Source of the DNA: Sarcophilus harrisii
Taxonomy: Eukaryota > Chordata > Mammalia > Dasyuromorphia > Dasyuridae
Reading direction: 5' to 3'
Length of the DNA: 64,000 nt
Assembly: GCF_902635505.1 (NCBI RefSeq)
Contig: NC_045429.1
Location: forward strand, 218,553,997 to 218,617,996
The notes under the pieces are model-generated. The model saw only the letters and a list, made by a program, of their open reading frames with translations, was not told the DNA's origin and ran no database searches. The first letter of the stretch is position 1. Every line of letters starts with the position of its first letter. A program made the position numbers and the translations under genes. Positions 1 through 10,398 of the stretch are shown piece by piece.

Positions 1-235
1 GATGGGAGGAAGGATAGAGAATGGTTCTTAAGTATAGGTAGGAATTCATCAGACAAAAATAGAGTATGGATTACCCTAGGGATAGGAGGTAGTTTAATCA
101 AAGGAATGGAAACATGATACACTAGAATGGTAGAGAGTTGCCAAGTTGGCAGAGGGTATAGGATGCATGAAGAGAAAAATATCAGATAATAGTGGAGTGA
201 ATAGTGGTGTTAGACTGTGGAAGATTTTAAATACC
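1..235 (-). mobile_element. Weak antisense L2-like sequence
   Basis: The purine-rich text, including 'tgtggaagattttaaatacc', resembles the antisense of the L2 3' region (matching 'gaagggctttaaatgcc' in better copies such as 6780-6810). The match is too decayed to fix ends, and the element probably continues left of the window. No gene is seen here. Confidence 0.25.
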
Positions 236-580
236 AGGAAGAGGACCATAGGTTTAGAGTTGGAAGGAAATTCAGTGGTCACCTTATCCAATCCCGTCAT
301 TTTACAGGTGAGGAGCCAAAGAGACAGAGAGCTGAGGTATTTATCCAGGGTTCTACAAATAAACTTGGAATAACTTTTATATATATTATCTCACTTGATC
401 CTCAAAAAATCTCTGGGAAATAGAGTTGCTATCATTGTTCCCATTTTAGAGAAAAAGAAACTAAAAGGTCAAGTGTCCAGATTCTGATACTAAGCAAGGG
501 TAAAGATTTGACCTGTGTTTTCTAACTTTAAATCTAATACTCTTTCACAGTACAAATACTGTGCTGCCTCTTGGAAAGCA
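236..580 (-). mobile_element. Two decayed MIR-type SINEs, antisense
   Basis: Two successive antisense copies of the MIR/CORE-SINE core are visible, at about 236-345 and 385-580. Each has the 'cattttacaggtgaggag' / 'cccattttagagaaaaag' signature of a reversed MIR, followed by a decayed tRNA-derived segment. Both are very old and non-coding. Confidence 0.6.
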
Positions 581-588
581 CTAAAGGG

Positions 589-850
589 AATAAGCATTTA
601 TTTAGTACCTACTATTTGTAAGGTATTGTGCTAATAGTTTATAAATATCTCATTTGATTCTAACCACAATCCTGGGGGGAGGAGTAGAGATGCTATTATT
701 GTCCCCTTTTGAGGGGACTGAGGCATATGGTAGATAAGTGACTTTCCTAGGAGCACACAACTAATAAGTATCTGAGGCTGGATTTGAACCCAGGACTGTC
801 TGACTCCCAGACCAAGTCTTCTATTCACTGAGCCACTTAACAGATGCAGC
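589..850 (-). mobile_element. MIR/CORE-SINE, near complete, antisense
   Basis: This copy runs from an L2-like tail ('catttatttagtacctact') through the core ('ggggactgaggcatatgg') to the tRNA-like head ('gatttgaacccaggactgtc', a reversed B box). It is flanked by a short AAT/CAG-rich tract at 845-885. Confidence 0.75.
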
Positions 851-889
851 AGCAATAGCAACAATAATAATGATAACAGCAATAGTAAT

Positions 890-1670
890 CCATTTAAATT
901 CTTTGAATATAAGAGTGATGTGACCAGATCAAGATGAAGTATTATTCATGCAGTAGTATAAGGAGTAATTAGAACAAGGAGAGAATGGAGTCAGGAAAAC
1001 CTACAAAAAGTCTGGTACAATAGATTAGGTGGAGGATAACGAGAATTTGTTGTGTTGTGTTGGTAGTGGGGTAAAAGAGGAAAGGCCAGATCTGAGAGAA
1101 ATGTATGTATAGAATTGATAAGACCTGGAAATTATTTGGACAAGAGAAATGAGGGAGAGGAAAAAAACAGCAAAGTTACAAATCTGAGAGACTGAATTGA
1201 TGATGGTATCATAGAAAATTGACTAAAGACAGAAGGAGAAACAGATTTAGGGAGAAAGAGAATGTGTTCTGTTTTAGACATGATGAGTTTGGGGAATGTT
1301 GGTGGAACACTTGGGTGTAAATGTCCTGTAGGCAACTAGAAATGCATATTCAGAATTTTAAAAAGGAGAGATACAGATTTGGGAGTCTTTGATATAGTGA
1401 TGGTAAGTGAAATTGTGGGATTAAATAAACATGAGAAGGTAGAGATTAAAAAGAATACTGAAGACAGACCCTTTCATGAGGCATATTGAAGAGAATCAGA
1501 AGCCAACAAAGGACATAGAGATAGAGCAGTTATAGGGGTAAGTCAACAAGTCAATACTCATTTATTAGATGCCTACTATATGCCCAGATCTCTGTGCTAA
1601 ATGCTAAGAATATAATACAAACAAAAAAGAAAACAGGAGCTTAAGCTCTAATGGGGAAAGATAATATATA
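890..1670 (-). mobile_element. L2 LINE 3' region, antisense, in pieces
   Basis: Positions 900-1535 carry the reversed L2 3' region ('gagtgatgtgaccagatc', 'gttttagacatgatgag', 'aggcaactagaaatgcat'). Positions 1543-1670 carry a second reversed L2 3' end ('actcatttattagatgcctac' region followed by 'gagcttaagctctaatgggg'). The two pieces are probably different copies, because the 3' terminus should come first in this orientation. Reading frames are destroyed. Confidence 0.6.
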
Positions 1671-2235
1671 AAGGAAATTTGAAGACTGGGTGAAGTTACT
1701 AAAGTCACAGCATGGTAAAACCAGAAATACAGACAGGAGAAGTATCCAGAGAGGAATGAAGGTATGAACATGGCTGGCTTGAGCTTTTTCTTAAAATGAA
1801 TGATCCAGGAGGAACTGAACCTTCAGAAGAAAGGGCCACAGGTACAGAAACATCTTCTGGATGATGAGACTTCTGAGACACAGTGGTAAAGGATCTTCTT
1901 GGGTGAGGAGGTTGCTGGAAAATGGTGGAGAGAGGTCTGGAGGGAAGTGTTGAGTGGAATGAGGGAGTAAATATGATGAGCCTCAGCACTTTCTCAAAAT
2001 GGTTCTCTCAAAAGGTTCTAGGAGGAACTGACTAATCAAGAGGAGAACCAAAAAAATAAGTTGACTCTAATTCTAAGGGAGGACAGATTATTCAATGAGG
2101 TCTTTTAGGAGATGTAGGAAAAGCTCTTGTAATTTATGTTATAGTCAGCGATAGTAGCTCCATTATGGGGACTTTTGGGTGCATGAATTTTCACTGAATT
2201 GTTATGAAAACCAAATGACAATATATATATTGCTT
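1671..2235. other. Unassigned stretch, no gene seen
   Basis: No repeat family or gene was recognised. The phrase 'aggaggaactga' occurs twice (near 1807 and 2021) in similar surroundings, which hints at an old unrecognised repeat. The minus-strand open frame at 1705-1989 has no domain or codon pattern I can support. Confidence 0.4.
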
Positions 2236-2955
2236 TGAGATTTTAGATATTGATTGTTGTTGGAGTTGTGAACTGATTTAGTCATTCTGGAGAGCAATTT
2301 GGAAGTATGCCCAAAGAATTATTAAACTGTGCATACCTTTTGATTCAGTAGTGCTACTACTGGGTCAGTGTCTCAAAGAGATCATAAAGGAGGGAAAAGG
2401 ACCCACATGTACAAAAATGTTTGAGACAATTTTTTTTTGTGGTGGTAAGGAATTGGAAATTTTCCATCAATTGGGGATTGGTTGAATAAGTTGTGATATA
2501 TAAATGTAATGGAATACTATTCTATAAAAAATAATAAACAGATTGATTCCAGAAAATCCTGGAAAAACTTGCATAAACTGATAGTAACTTAAGTTAGCAG
2601 AATCAGGAAAACACTGTACACAGGAATAGCAAGATTGTGTCTGATCAACTATATAATAGATTGACTTTTCTCAGCAATAAAGTGATCAAAGACGATTCCA
2701 ATAGGCTTGGGATGGAAAATGCCATCCAGAAAGAGAATTATGGAGATTGAATTAAGATAATTTTTTTTCTCTTTCTCATGGTTTTTCCCTTTTGTTTCGA
2801 TTTTTCTTTCACAATATGACTAATATGGGAATGTTTAAAATAATTGCACATGTATAATCTATATCAGATTGCTTGCTGTCTTAGGGAGGGGAGAGGTAAG
2901 GGAGGGAGGGAGAGAAAAATTCACAATGCAAAATTTTATAAAAAAGGATGTTGTT
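2236..2955 (+). mobile_element. L1 3' end (ORF2 tail plus 3' UTR)
   Basis: The segment starts in the ORF2 C-terminal region ('ctggagagcaatttggaag', 'catacctttgattcagtag') and continues into the 3' UTR seen in the other L1 copies of the window ('gattgcttgctgtcttaggg', a G-rich tract, then 'ttcacaatgcaaaatttt'). It is 5'-truncated and its frame is broken. Compared with the 40.5-42.3 kb copy it is more diverged. Confidence 0.8.
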
Positions 2956-3462
2956 TTAAGGAACTCAACATGGACAAACTATTTAAATATGGACAAATTG
3001 TTTTTTTTACATGAGAAATGCATATATTACGTTTAAGATTTACATCAACAATAGGATAAGCTCAGAAGAAAGATTAGCAGAATAAAGGTAAAAATAATAA
3101 TCATAGTATACAAATGAGGTGCAGAGGAAGAATAGACACAGAGGCATTAGAGAGGGGAGGAGAACTTGTAGTTCTAAAAACCTATTCATATCAGGAATGA
3201 GTTCAATAGTTCAATAGGCAATAATACACACACACACACACATATATCATAAAGCACCCTCCAAAATCTATAAAGAAATAAGGGGGAAGGATAGGCGGAT
3301 GGGGAAGCAAAGGGTGAAGGAAGAAGACAAGGGAGGGATCCCTAAGTGGGGGGAAGTTAAGTAATAGTAAGCCAAGTTATGGAGTAGAATTTAATGAAAG
3401 TCAGTAGAGATAGGAAATACATGTGTATTACCTGGAATATGTGTGTGTATGAGTGTATGTAT

Positions 3463-3497
<35 letters not shown>

Positions 3498-3945
3498 CAT
3501 AAATTTATCTTTTCTTAACTGTAGTTTGCTTGGGAGGTAGTGGGAGAATGAAAGAAAGATATGTATGTGTCTATGTGTGTGTAAGTATAATATATGTATA
3601 TATCTATCTTTTTCTCTATATAAATATATTCTTTCTTAACTATAGTCTGCTTAGAGTGGGAGTGGGGATGAATGAGGGGTGGGGAAAGAGTAAAATAAAT
3701 AAGGTGTGCAGCAGAGAACAAAAGAACAATTTAAGGAACAAGGAAGTAAAGAAAACATGTACACTCATGATTATAATTTCTTCCACTAAATATACTTTCT
3801 TAAATTGGTACTTATTACATGTTTTGAATCCTCCCTGATGTTCTGTTGGGGACATGATAATGTTTTCTTTTGTTTTGTTTCATTTTGTTTTGTATTGCTT
3901 TTCTGTTTTTATTTTTGCTTATTCTGTTTCTTCAAATAAAATAAA
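2956..3945. repeat. Purine-rich unique DNA with (AC)n and a short tandem duplication
   Basis: CA/TA microsatellites lie at 3226-3247 and 3462-3500. The text at 3508-3560 ('ttcttaactgtagtttgctt') recurs at 3630-3685 ('ttcttaactatagtctgctt') about 120 bp on, each time after a TA-rich tract and before a G-rich tract, so a segment was tandemly duplicated and has diverged. No gene is seen. Confidence 0.5.
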
Positions 3946-4015
3946 TTTGAAAATAAAGGATGTTGAAGATTATCTTTACATGTAATTGTAGAAAATAAAA
4001 TGCTATTAAATAAGG
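3946..4015 (+). mobile_element. L1 3' terminal fragment
   Basis: A short tail, 'gatgttgaagattatcttta' followed by 'aaaataaaatgctattaaa', matches the extreme 3' end of the L1 copies near 17.1 and 26.4 kb. It may belong to an older L1 starting upstream in the T-rich stretch at 3860-3945. Confidence 0.55.
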
Positions 4016-4084
4016 AAAAAAAGAAATCTTTTAGTCTAATTGTTGAGACAAGGTGAGAGTTTGATATAAGACAATACAAATTTC

Positions 4085-4235
4085 TCATATCCAGGCATCC
4101 AAGGCAGAAAAGAATTGGGGTGGTCAAAATTATGGGTAAGTGATTGAATGATTTGACCAGGGTCACACAACTAGTAAGAATTAGAGATTATTTGAATCCA
4201 GGTCTTTTGGTTCCAGAGATAGTAACTTTCTATTT
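4085..4235 (-). mobile_element. MIR-type SINE fragment, antisense
   Basis: The reversed MIR core and head are seen as 'gaccagggtcacacaactag' and 'gaatccaggtcttttggttc'. Decayed on both sides. Confidence 0.6.
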
Positions 4236-4261
4236 CATTGTTGATATTAAGCAATAAAGCA

Positions 4262-4560
4262 CCACCAAAATTTTTTGGAACAGAGAATTAGTGTGACCAA
4301 TCTGTGTAGGAGAAATATCCTGGTAGTAGTCTGAAGGATAGATTGAAGAGAGGAATGGAGGGAAAAAGTGAGACCTGTAACAAGGCTATTGCAATAATAA
4401 GCAGCCAATAATGAGGGCTCTTTTACTAGGTTGGTAGTATATGGAAAAAAGGAGAGAAAAGATTTAGGATGGAATTAATAGGATTTGGCAACCTATTCAA
4501 CACAAAAAGTGAGGAAAAGAAACTAATTAAAGATACCCTCAAGGTCATAAACAAAAGACA
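4262..4560 (-). mobile_element. L2 LINE fragment, antisense
   Basis: Phrases such as 'aggctattgcaataataagc' and 'gagggctcttttactaggtt' correspond to the reversed L2 3' region found throughout marsupial and monotreme genomes. Non-coding remnant. Confidence 0.6.
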
Positions 4561-5230
4561 AGACTAACAAAAAATTTTAAGGAATAATAAAAAAACAACT
4601 GGGGAGGCAATGTTCTATCTAACTGGAAAGTACAGTCAGAGCAACCGACTGCTCTCTGAAGACCGAACTAACTGTAGGAAGGTTCATTACCAGAAGGCTG
4701 GCTCAGAGGTGACCAACTTCTTTGGCCATGGTGAGAGGTAAAACAGGTCATACAGAGCTCACAGTTTTAGTGCTAGGAGGATCTTTGCAAATGATCTTGT
4801 TCAACTTGCTCATTATTAAGAATTAATGGACTTGGTCAAAGATTATGCATAAAATTCCAATCTAGATTTTCTTATTCTAAATCTAGAGTTCTTTCTCCCA
4901 AACCATGATGTCTATGTCATGTAGAGAATATATTGTTATTATCATGTTCTTTCTTCTGAAGTACCAGAAGTAGTAGGAAAGGAAGGGCAGAGGATACATA
5001 GAGTCACATAGTCATTAGTTTAGCCTCTTTATAAACCTTAAGTTAGCTACTGGTATTCAATATTCCTTGACCAATGACCAAGGAGGTAAAACATTTTTAG
5101 ATGACATGAATAATGGCGATATTGAAATTCTTGCTATTAAAGTAACAGAAAATATGAAGTAAGTACAGCTAAATAGAACTTAAGGAAAAGTGATTAAAGG
5201 AATTGGTTTTATTGGCAGCTAATGGTACAG
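4561..5230. other. Mostly unique sequence with one MIR remnant
   Basis: Positions 4755-4905 look like an antisense MIR ('ctaggaggatctttgcaaat', 'ggacttggtcaaagattat'). The rest, including a slightly GC-richer piece at 4600-4740, is unassigned and has no supported gene. Confidence 0.4.
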
Positions 5231-5234
5231 TATG

Positions 5235-5475
5235 ATTAAATACTGGGGGTAAAGGCAGGAAGAGGACTTTAAATTCTGCCTTAGACATTTATTAGCTACA
5301 TGATCTGGGTAAGTCACTAAATTCTTCTCAGTCTCAGTTTTCTCATCTGAAAATGTAGATAATTATCCCTCTTACCTCATAGGGTTGTTTTGAAGCTCAA
5401 ATGAAATTATATATGTGTGTATGTCTGACACTACAAACCTAAAATTACTATATTAATGCTAGCTGTCATTATTAT
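5235..5475 (+). mobile_element. MIR SINE, sense
   Basis: The core runs 'gacatttattagctacatga' then 'gggtaagtcactaaattctt', 'agttttctcatctgaaaatg' and 'cctcatagggttgttttgaa', in the correct order for MIR. The tail decays into 'aatgctagctgtcattatta', typical of full-length MIR. Confidence 0.8.
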
Positions 5476-5642
5476 TTATCCAAAGGCAAAAAAACCCCCA
5501 TCAATTCATGGGGCATTTGCATATTTTACCTTAAGATGCTTATGGAGAGTGATAAGCAATTTTATCACTCTGAAGACATTTCTAGCTTACAGACTAACAT
5601 CTCTTGTAGAGGATGGAGAATAGTCAGACTTTAGTCACTCTG

Positions 5643-6965
5643 TGAGTCAACAAGCATTTGTTAAACACAGGGACTGTGCTAAGCACTGTCTGTCTTCATG
5701 AAGTTCACAATCTAATGGAGGTAGATGGAATACAATTTGTAAAATATTTTTCAATTATATGTATTGTATATGTACATGTATATATGTACATATATATATA
5801 TATATATAAAATCAAGATTATATACATGCTAGTTGCTATTATTACTATTAAGGAAAATGCAGAAAGAAGGCACCAGCAGTGAGTGAGAGGGACTGAGAAG
5901 AGCTTATTACAGAAGGTAGGATTTGAGCTAAGTTTTTTTTAATAATAGCTTTTTATTTTCTAAATATATGGAAAGGCCATTTTCAACATTCACCCTTGCA
6001 AAATCTTGTGTTCCAAATTTTTCTCCTTCCCTTCCCTCACCCCTTCTCCTAGACAGTGAGTAATCTGATATATGTTTAAATATGTGCAATTCTTCTACAC
6101 ATATTTTCGCAATTATCATGCTACCCAAGAAAAATCAGATCAAAAAGGGGAAAAATGAGAAAGAAAACTAAAAACACATAAATAACAACAAAAAAGTAAA
6201 AATACTATATTTGATCCACCCTTAGTTCTCACAGTCCTCTCTCTGGGTGTAGATGGCTCTCTTCATCACAAGTTTATTGGAACTGGCCTGAATCATCTCA
6301 CTGTTGAAAAGAGCCAAGTCCATCAGAATTGATCATGATATAATCTTGTTGTTGCCGTGCTCAGTGATCTCCTCATTCTGCTCACTTCACTTAGTATCAG
6401 TTCATGTAAGTCTCTCCAGGTCTTTCTAAAATTATCCTGCTGATTGTTTCTTATAGAACAATAATATTCCATAACATTCATATACCATAACTTATTCACC
6501 ATTCTCCATCTGATGGGCATCCACTCAGCTTCCAGTTTCTTGCCACTACAAAAAGGGCTGCCACAAACATTTTTGCACATGTGGGTCCTTTTCCCTTTTT
6601 TATGAGTTAATCTGAGTCTTGAAGGAAGTCAGGGAAACTAAGAGATAAAGATGGGATATGGGGAACTGTCAGTGATAACTCAGAGAGTAAGTAGATGGAA
6701 TTTCTTTTGCAAGAAGTAATAAGTGTAACTGGATTGTAGAATGCATAGAATATGAGAAGAGTAGAAAGCTAGGATGGGGCTGTGTTGTGAAGAGCTTCAA
6801 ATGCCAAACATGATTTTATACTGGATTTTGGAATAAGAGGAAATTTATTGAGTACTGGGGGGTAACATGATTAGACCTGTGCTTTAGGAAAACCATTTTG
6901 GCACCTCAATGGAGGATGAGTTAGAGTGGGGAGAGACTCAAGGCAAGGAATAAAACAATTCCAGA
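5643..6965 (-). mobile_element. L2 LINE 3' end, antisense, split by an L1
   Basis: The reversed L2 terminus ('caacaagcatttgttaaac', 'aagttcacaatctaatggag') leads to 'ggatttgagctaag' at 5919-5932. The element resumes at 6611 ('tctgagtcttgaaggaagtc') and runs to 'ttggcacctcaatggagga'. An L1 tail occupies the gap. A (TA)n tract lies at 5776-5808. L2 stopped moving very long ago, so this is an old fossil into which younger DNA was inserted. Confidence 0.75.
5932..6602 (-). mobile_element. L1 3' end, antisense, inserted in L2
   Basis: This is the reversed L1 3' UTR plus the end of ORF2, starting from its poly(A) (seen as 'gtttttttt' at 5932). Markers are 'caacattcacccttgcaaa', 'tagacagtgagtaatctg' and, in the ORF2 tail, 'ccactcagcttccagtttct'. 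The host L2 reads through the site, and near-identical flanks ('tgagctaa' at 5924 and 'tgagttaa' at 6603) are a likely target-site duplication. Severely 5'-truncated. Confidence 0.85.
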
Positions 6966-7187
6966 AGTAGAGCTCAGATTGTGTGTCACATAAATTTATG
7001 GTTCAGATTGATTGATCTGAAATTCTGTAACTGACAATCTTAGGCTTTTTGGTATCTTCAAAATGTTAAAAGAACCAATGGAAGATGTATGCATTTTGAG
7101 AATTCTCTTTGGAGGGTATATGAAAAGATGTGGACCAGAATCTTATAATACAAAAAAAAATCAATCAACAAACTTCCCCCCCCCCCA
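6966..7187. other. Unassigned sequence ending in a C-run
   Basis: No gene or repeat recognised. The stretch ends with an 11-12 base C-run just before the L1 poly(T), which could be tail-associated low-complexity DNA. Confidence 0.4.
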
Positions 7188-7518
7188 GTTTTTAATAACT
7201 TTTATTTTTTCCAACTATATGTAATGACAGTTTTCAACATTCATTTTTGTAAAACTTTGTGTTTCAAAATTTTCTCTCTCCCTCTCTTACTTCCCCCATC
7301 TCCAAGACGGCAAACAATCTGATATGTTTAAAAGGATTACGTATATTTAACCTATATTTCCAAATTTGTCAGGTTGTGCAAGAAAAATCAGATCAAAAGG
7401 GGAAAAACATAAGAAAGATAAACAAACTACAACAAGAACAAAAGGCGAAAATACTATCCTTTGATCCACCTTGAGTCTCCATGATTCTCTCTGTATGTAG
7501 ATGGCATTTTTCCATCTC
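7188..7518 (-). mobile_element. L1 3' UTR, antisense
   Basis: It starts in the reversed L1 tail ('aataacttttatttttt'), passes 'caacattcatttttgtaaaa' and the pyrimidine-rich tract, and ends near 'ctctctgtatgtagatgg', before ORF2 is reached. It is adjacent to, and possibly inserted beside, the L2 that follows. Confidence 0.8.
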
Positions 7519-8070
7519 ACTCAACAAGCATTTATTAAGGGACTACTATGTGCTTGCACTGTGTTAGGCACTGGAAATACAAATAAAAAAGTGAAATAAT
7601 CCTTGCCTTCAAAGTTCTTGTATTTGAATGGGAGAGTCAATATAAATATGTATGCATATTTACAGATAAATACAATACAGATAAATACAGATAAATACTT
7701 CCTTGGGTGGAAGGAAAAGCATTAACTTCCTGAGTGGGACAGTGGTGATGGGGATATAGTCATTTGGGATGGTACATATAGAATGTGCTATAGAGCTAAG
7801 TCTTAGAGGAAACCAGGTAAGGCATAGATAAAATACAATTTACTAAGGAAGCAATACCTGAATGATGAGCACATGGATCCAGCTAAATAATTAAGTACAG
7901 AAAACAATTTAGTTACTGGCATATTTTGGGAAATGAAAATTGATAAGTGAGGTAAAGTTAACTTATGAATTTTGAAAATAGGCTGATGAGCTTAGATTTG
8001 CTACATTAGGCAATGGAGAGTCACTTTAACCCAACTGAGCAAGGGAGAAAGACAATGAAGTGAGATGTAA
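7519..8070 (-). mobile_element. L2 LINE 3' region, antisense
   Basis: The terminus 'caacaagcatttattaaggg' is followed by 'tgtgttaggcactggaaata', then by decayed L2 text ('gagctaagtcttagaggaaa', 'gatttgctacattaggcaat'). A short tandem repeat of 'acagataaata' lies at 7663-7697. Coding potential is lost. Confidence 0.7.
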
Positions 8071-8161
8071 ATAAAACTTTGAATAAATATCTACTCTCTA
8101 GTATCAGTATCTAAATATCTACTATCTAGTATCAGTATCTAGTATCAGGCCCTATATAGAT

Positions 8162-8343
8162 TTTGCTCTATATGAGGTATAGGCCTAGTAAAACAGAATA
8201 TGAATGTAACAGAATACTACTGTATGGTAAAGAATGATGAAATGAAATGCCCAGAAACCTGGGCAGGCTGGTATGAACTGATTTGGAGTGAAGTGAGGAG
8301 ACCAGGAAAACAATTTTATACAATAAATATTTATTTTGTAAAT
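8162..8343 (+). repeat. Local duplication, copy 1 (L1-tail segment plus flank)
   Basis: This is about 92% identical to 8879-9057, starting at the same point ('ttgctctatatgagg'). The right part is an L1 ORF2-tail segment ('ggtatgaactgatttggag', 'gaccaggaaaacaatttta'). The left 30 bases shared by both copies do not look like L1. The shared left edge argues for duplication of a locus rather than two independent L1 insertions. Confidence 0.75.
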
Positions 8344-8345
8344 AA

Positions 8346-8592
8346 ATATCTACTTTGGTGCAGTAGATAGAGCACGGGGCCTGGAAGTCAGGAAAATTTG
8401 AGTTAAAAAATTTAGCCTCAGACACTGACCTGCTGTGTGAACTTGAGCAAGTTACTTAACCCTGTTGCCTCAGTTTCCTCTTCTGTAAAATGAATTGGGG
8501 AAGGAAATGACAAACCACTTAAGTATCTTTGCTAAGAAAACTCCAAATAGAGTCTTGAACTTTGGACATGACTGAAATGAATGAACAACAAT
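8346..8592 (+). mobile_element. tRNA-derived marsupial SINE, long form
   Basis: The decayed head ('gtgcagtagatagagcacgg') is followed by the B-box region, 'ctgtgtgaacttgagcaagt', the MIR-like core 'cctcagtttcctcttctgta', and the family-specific 3' part ('atctttgctaagaaaactcc', 'gacatgactgaaatgaatga'). It lies between the two halves of the local duplication. Confidence 0.85.
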
Positions 8593-8609
8593 AGAAAACA
8601 ATGAGAACT

Positions 8610-8810
8610 ATCCAAAATGGAATGTACGACCCTAGGAGGCATGTTTTCCCCTATCATTGGATATTTGCAAATAGAGGGTGGATGGATAGCCTCTTGTCAG
8701 AGATGTTGTCCCTGGGATCCCTTCTAAAGTGTAAGTAGAACTAGGTGGCTCCTGAGATTTCTTTTTACTGTGAAGTTTTGTGATTCTGTGAAAGCTGTGT
8801 TTGAAGATTA
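8610..8810 (+). mobile_element. CR1/L3 LINE 3' end
   Basis: The order 'caaatagagggtggatggat', 'gtcagagatgttgtccctgg', 'gtagaactaggtggctcctg', 'gttttgtgattctgtgaa' follows the 3' end of amniote CR1/L3, which terminates in short ATTCTATGA-like repeats. Old and non-coding. Confidence 0.6.
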
Positions 8811-8878
8811 GCTTTCTGCCCCAAAGGGTTCTGCCAGAAATATTTTTATACCTATTGGTCTTTTTTCTCTTTCTTGAT

Positions 8879-9315
8879 CTTGCTCTATATGAGGCATAGG
8901 CCTAGTAAAACAGAATATGAATGTAACTGAATACTATTGTATGGTAAAGAATGATGAAATGGTTTTCAGAGAAACCTGGGCAGGCTGGTATGAACTGATT
9001 TGAAGTGAAGTGAAGAGACCAGGAAAACAATTTTACACAATAAAAATAAAATTGTAAAAAATGAAAAACTTTGAAAGACTTAAGATTTTTGATCAACACA
9101 ATGATTATTCATGATTCCAAAGAGGAAATAACAAAGAGTACAATTTGTCCCTTGACAGAGGTTGATGGACTTAGAGTGTACAATGAGACACATATAACTA
9201 ATGTCAGAAATTGTTTTGCCTGACTGTGTATATTTGTTACAAGGCTTTTCTTTTACTTTTATTGATTGAGGGAAGGAGCAGATGAGAAAGAAAGAAAATA
9301 AATGCTTGCTAATGG
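8879..9315 (+). mobile_element. Local duplication copy 2, with full L1 3' UTR
   Basis: Positions 8879-9057 pair with 8162-8343. From 9060 it continues into an L1 3' UTR of a different subtype from the 37 and 41 kb copies: 'gaaagacttaagatttttga', 'gaggttgatggacttagagt', 'gactgtgtatatttgttaca', and an A/G-rich end. Copy 1 lacks this extension. Confidence 0.75.
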
Positions 9316-10150
9316 GGAACATAATTAAATTAATTTTTTTCTTGAGGTGAAGTCAGGAAAAAAAGATGATTAGAGATTTCCTTAACAATGATGCCCAGAA
9401 TCATTTAGAGGGCTCATAACCTGAAGGTGCTGAGGTCTGTAAAGATGCTATAGTAACCTGACAAGATATGAGAAAGAACTGGGCATGGACGAAATAGTGG
9501 GAATGGAGAAGAAGAGGAAAATGCAAGGAAGATTTTAAAGGAGGAATAGACTACTCAGATAGGATTGTATTAGTTGCCAGGATTAGTGATCCTGGGCAAG
9601 TCACTTAAACTCTCTAGGTTTTCTTTCTATAAAAAATATAGAGATTGGATTTGATGGTCTCAAAGGTCCTGTCTAGCTCTCAATCCATGATCCTACAACC
9701 CTAAGTTTTCTTGTCTGGGAAAATGACAATATTAGTGATGCCATTAAATGGATTGCTGATCGAGTTGTTCATTTTTATCTTTTTATCTTTTGTTGGAGGC
9801 TACTTAGCTCTGCTTTGCTTTAATTTTTTTCTTCACTGGCACTGGTCCACATTGGTGTATCTATTTGCACTAATCACAACTGTCTGCTCCTGCCAGATGT
9901 GACACTTCCAATATCAGGTTCTGTCTGTGAGCATCCTCAAATCTATGCTGCATTGCTTGTTATAATCCAGGCATTTTTTGGTCTTTTAGTTAGTATGTCA
10001 GTTTACAGAGTACTATTGAAGCATTAAAATTCAAGTATACTCTTCAACCTTGGCAGAGATTTTTGGACATGTGTAATAGTGGCCTATTTAAGGCTGAGGG
10101 GCAATCTTAATTTTCTTTGGGTTGATTATTTAATTATACTGCTGTGGTGA
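9316..10150. other. Mostly unique DNA with one MIR
   Basis: A sense MIR-like SINE with a CR1-like tail lies at 9570-9705 ('gatcctgggcaagtcactta', 'ggtctcaaaggtcctgtcta'). The rest, notably 9710-10120, is repeat-free by eye. The plus-strand frame at 9711-9902 is rich in hydrophobic residues only because the DNA is T-rich, and I do not call it a gene. Confidence 0.5.
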
Positions 10151-10151
10151 T

Positions 10152-10398
10152 TGGCAGCTAAGTGGCAAAGTACATAGAGTACTTGGCCTGGAGTCAGGAA
10201 CACTCATCTTCCCAAGTTCTAATCTGGCCTCAGATACTTACTAAGTCTGTGATCCTGATCAAGTTACTTGACCCTACTTGCCTCAGTTTTCTCAACTATA
10301 AAATGAGCAAGAGAAGGAAATTACTTTCTTGCCAAGAAAAACCCAAATGGGATCACAGATAGCTAGAGAAGACTGAAAAATGACAGAACAACTGAAGC
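10152..10398 (+). mobile_element. tRNA-derived marsupial SINE, long form
   Basis: A clear head 'ggcagctaagtggcaaagta' is followed by 'ggcctggagtcaggaacact', 'tactaagtctgtgatcctga', 'cctcagttttctcaactata', and the 3' part 'tcttgccaagaaaaacccaa'. It is close to full length. Confidence 0.9.

Noticed and set aside
7663-7697. Short direct repeats of 'acagataaata', considered as an array with spacers
   Set aside because: Only a few contiguous units with no spacers, in a vertebrate genome. Simple repeat.
9711-9902. 63-codon hydrophobic frame in unique DNA
   Set aside because: Composition-driven. No recognisable protein and no transcription or splice evidence.
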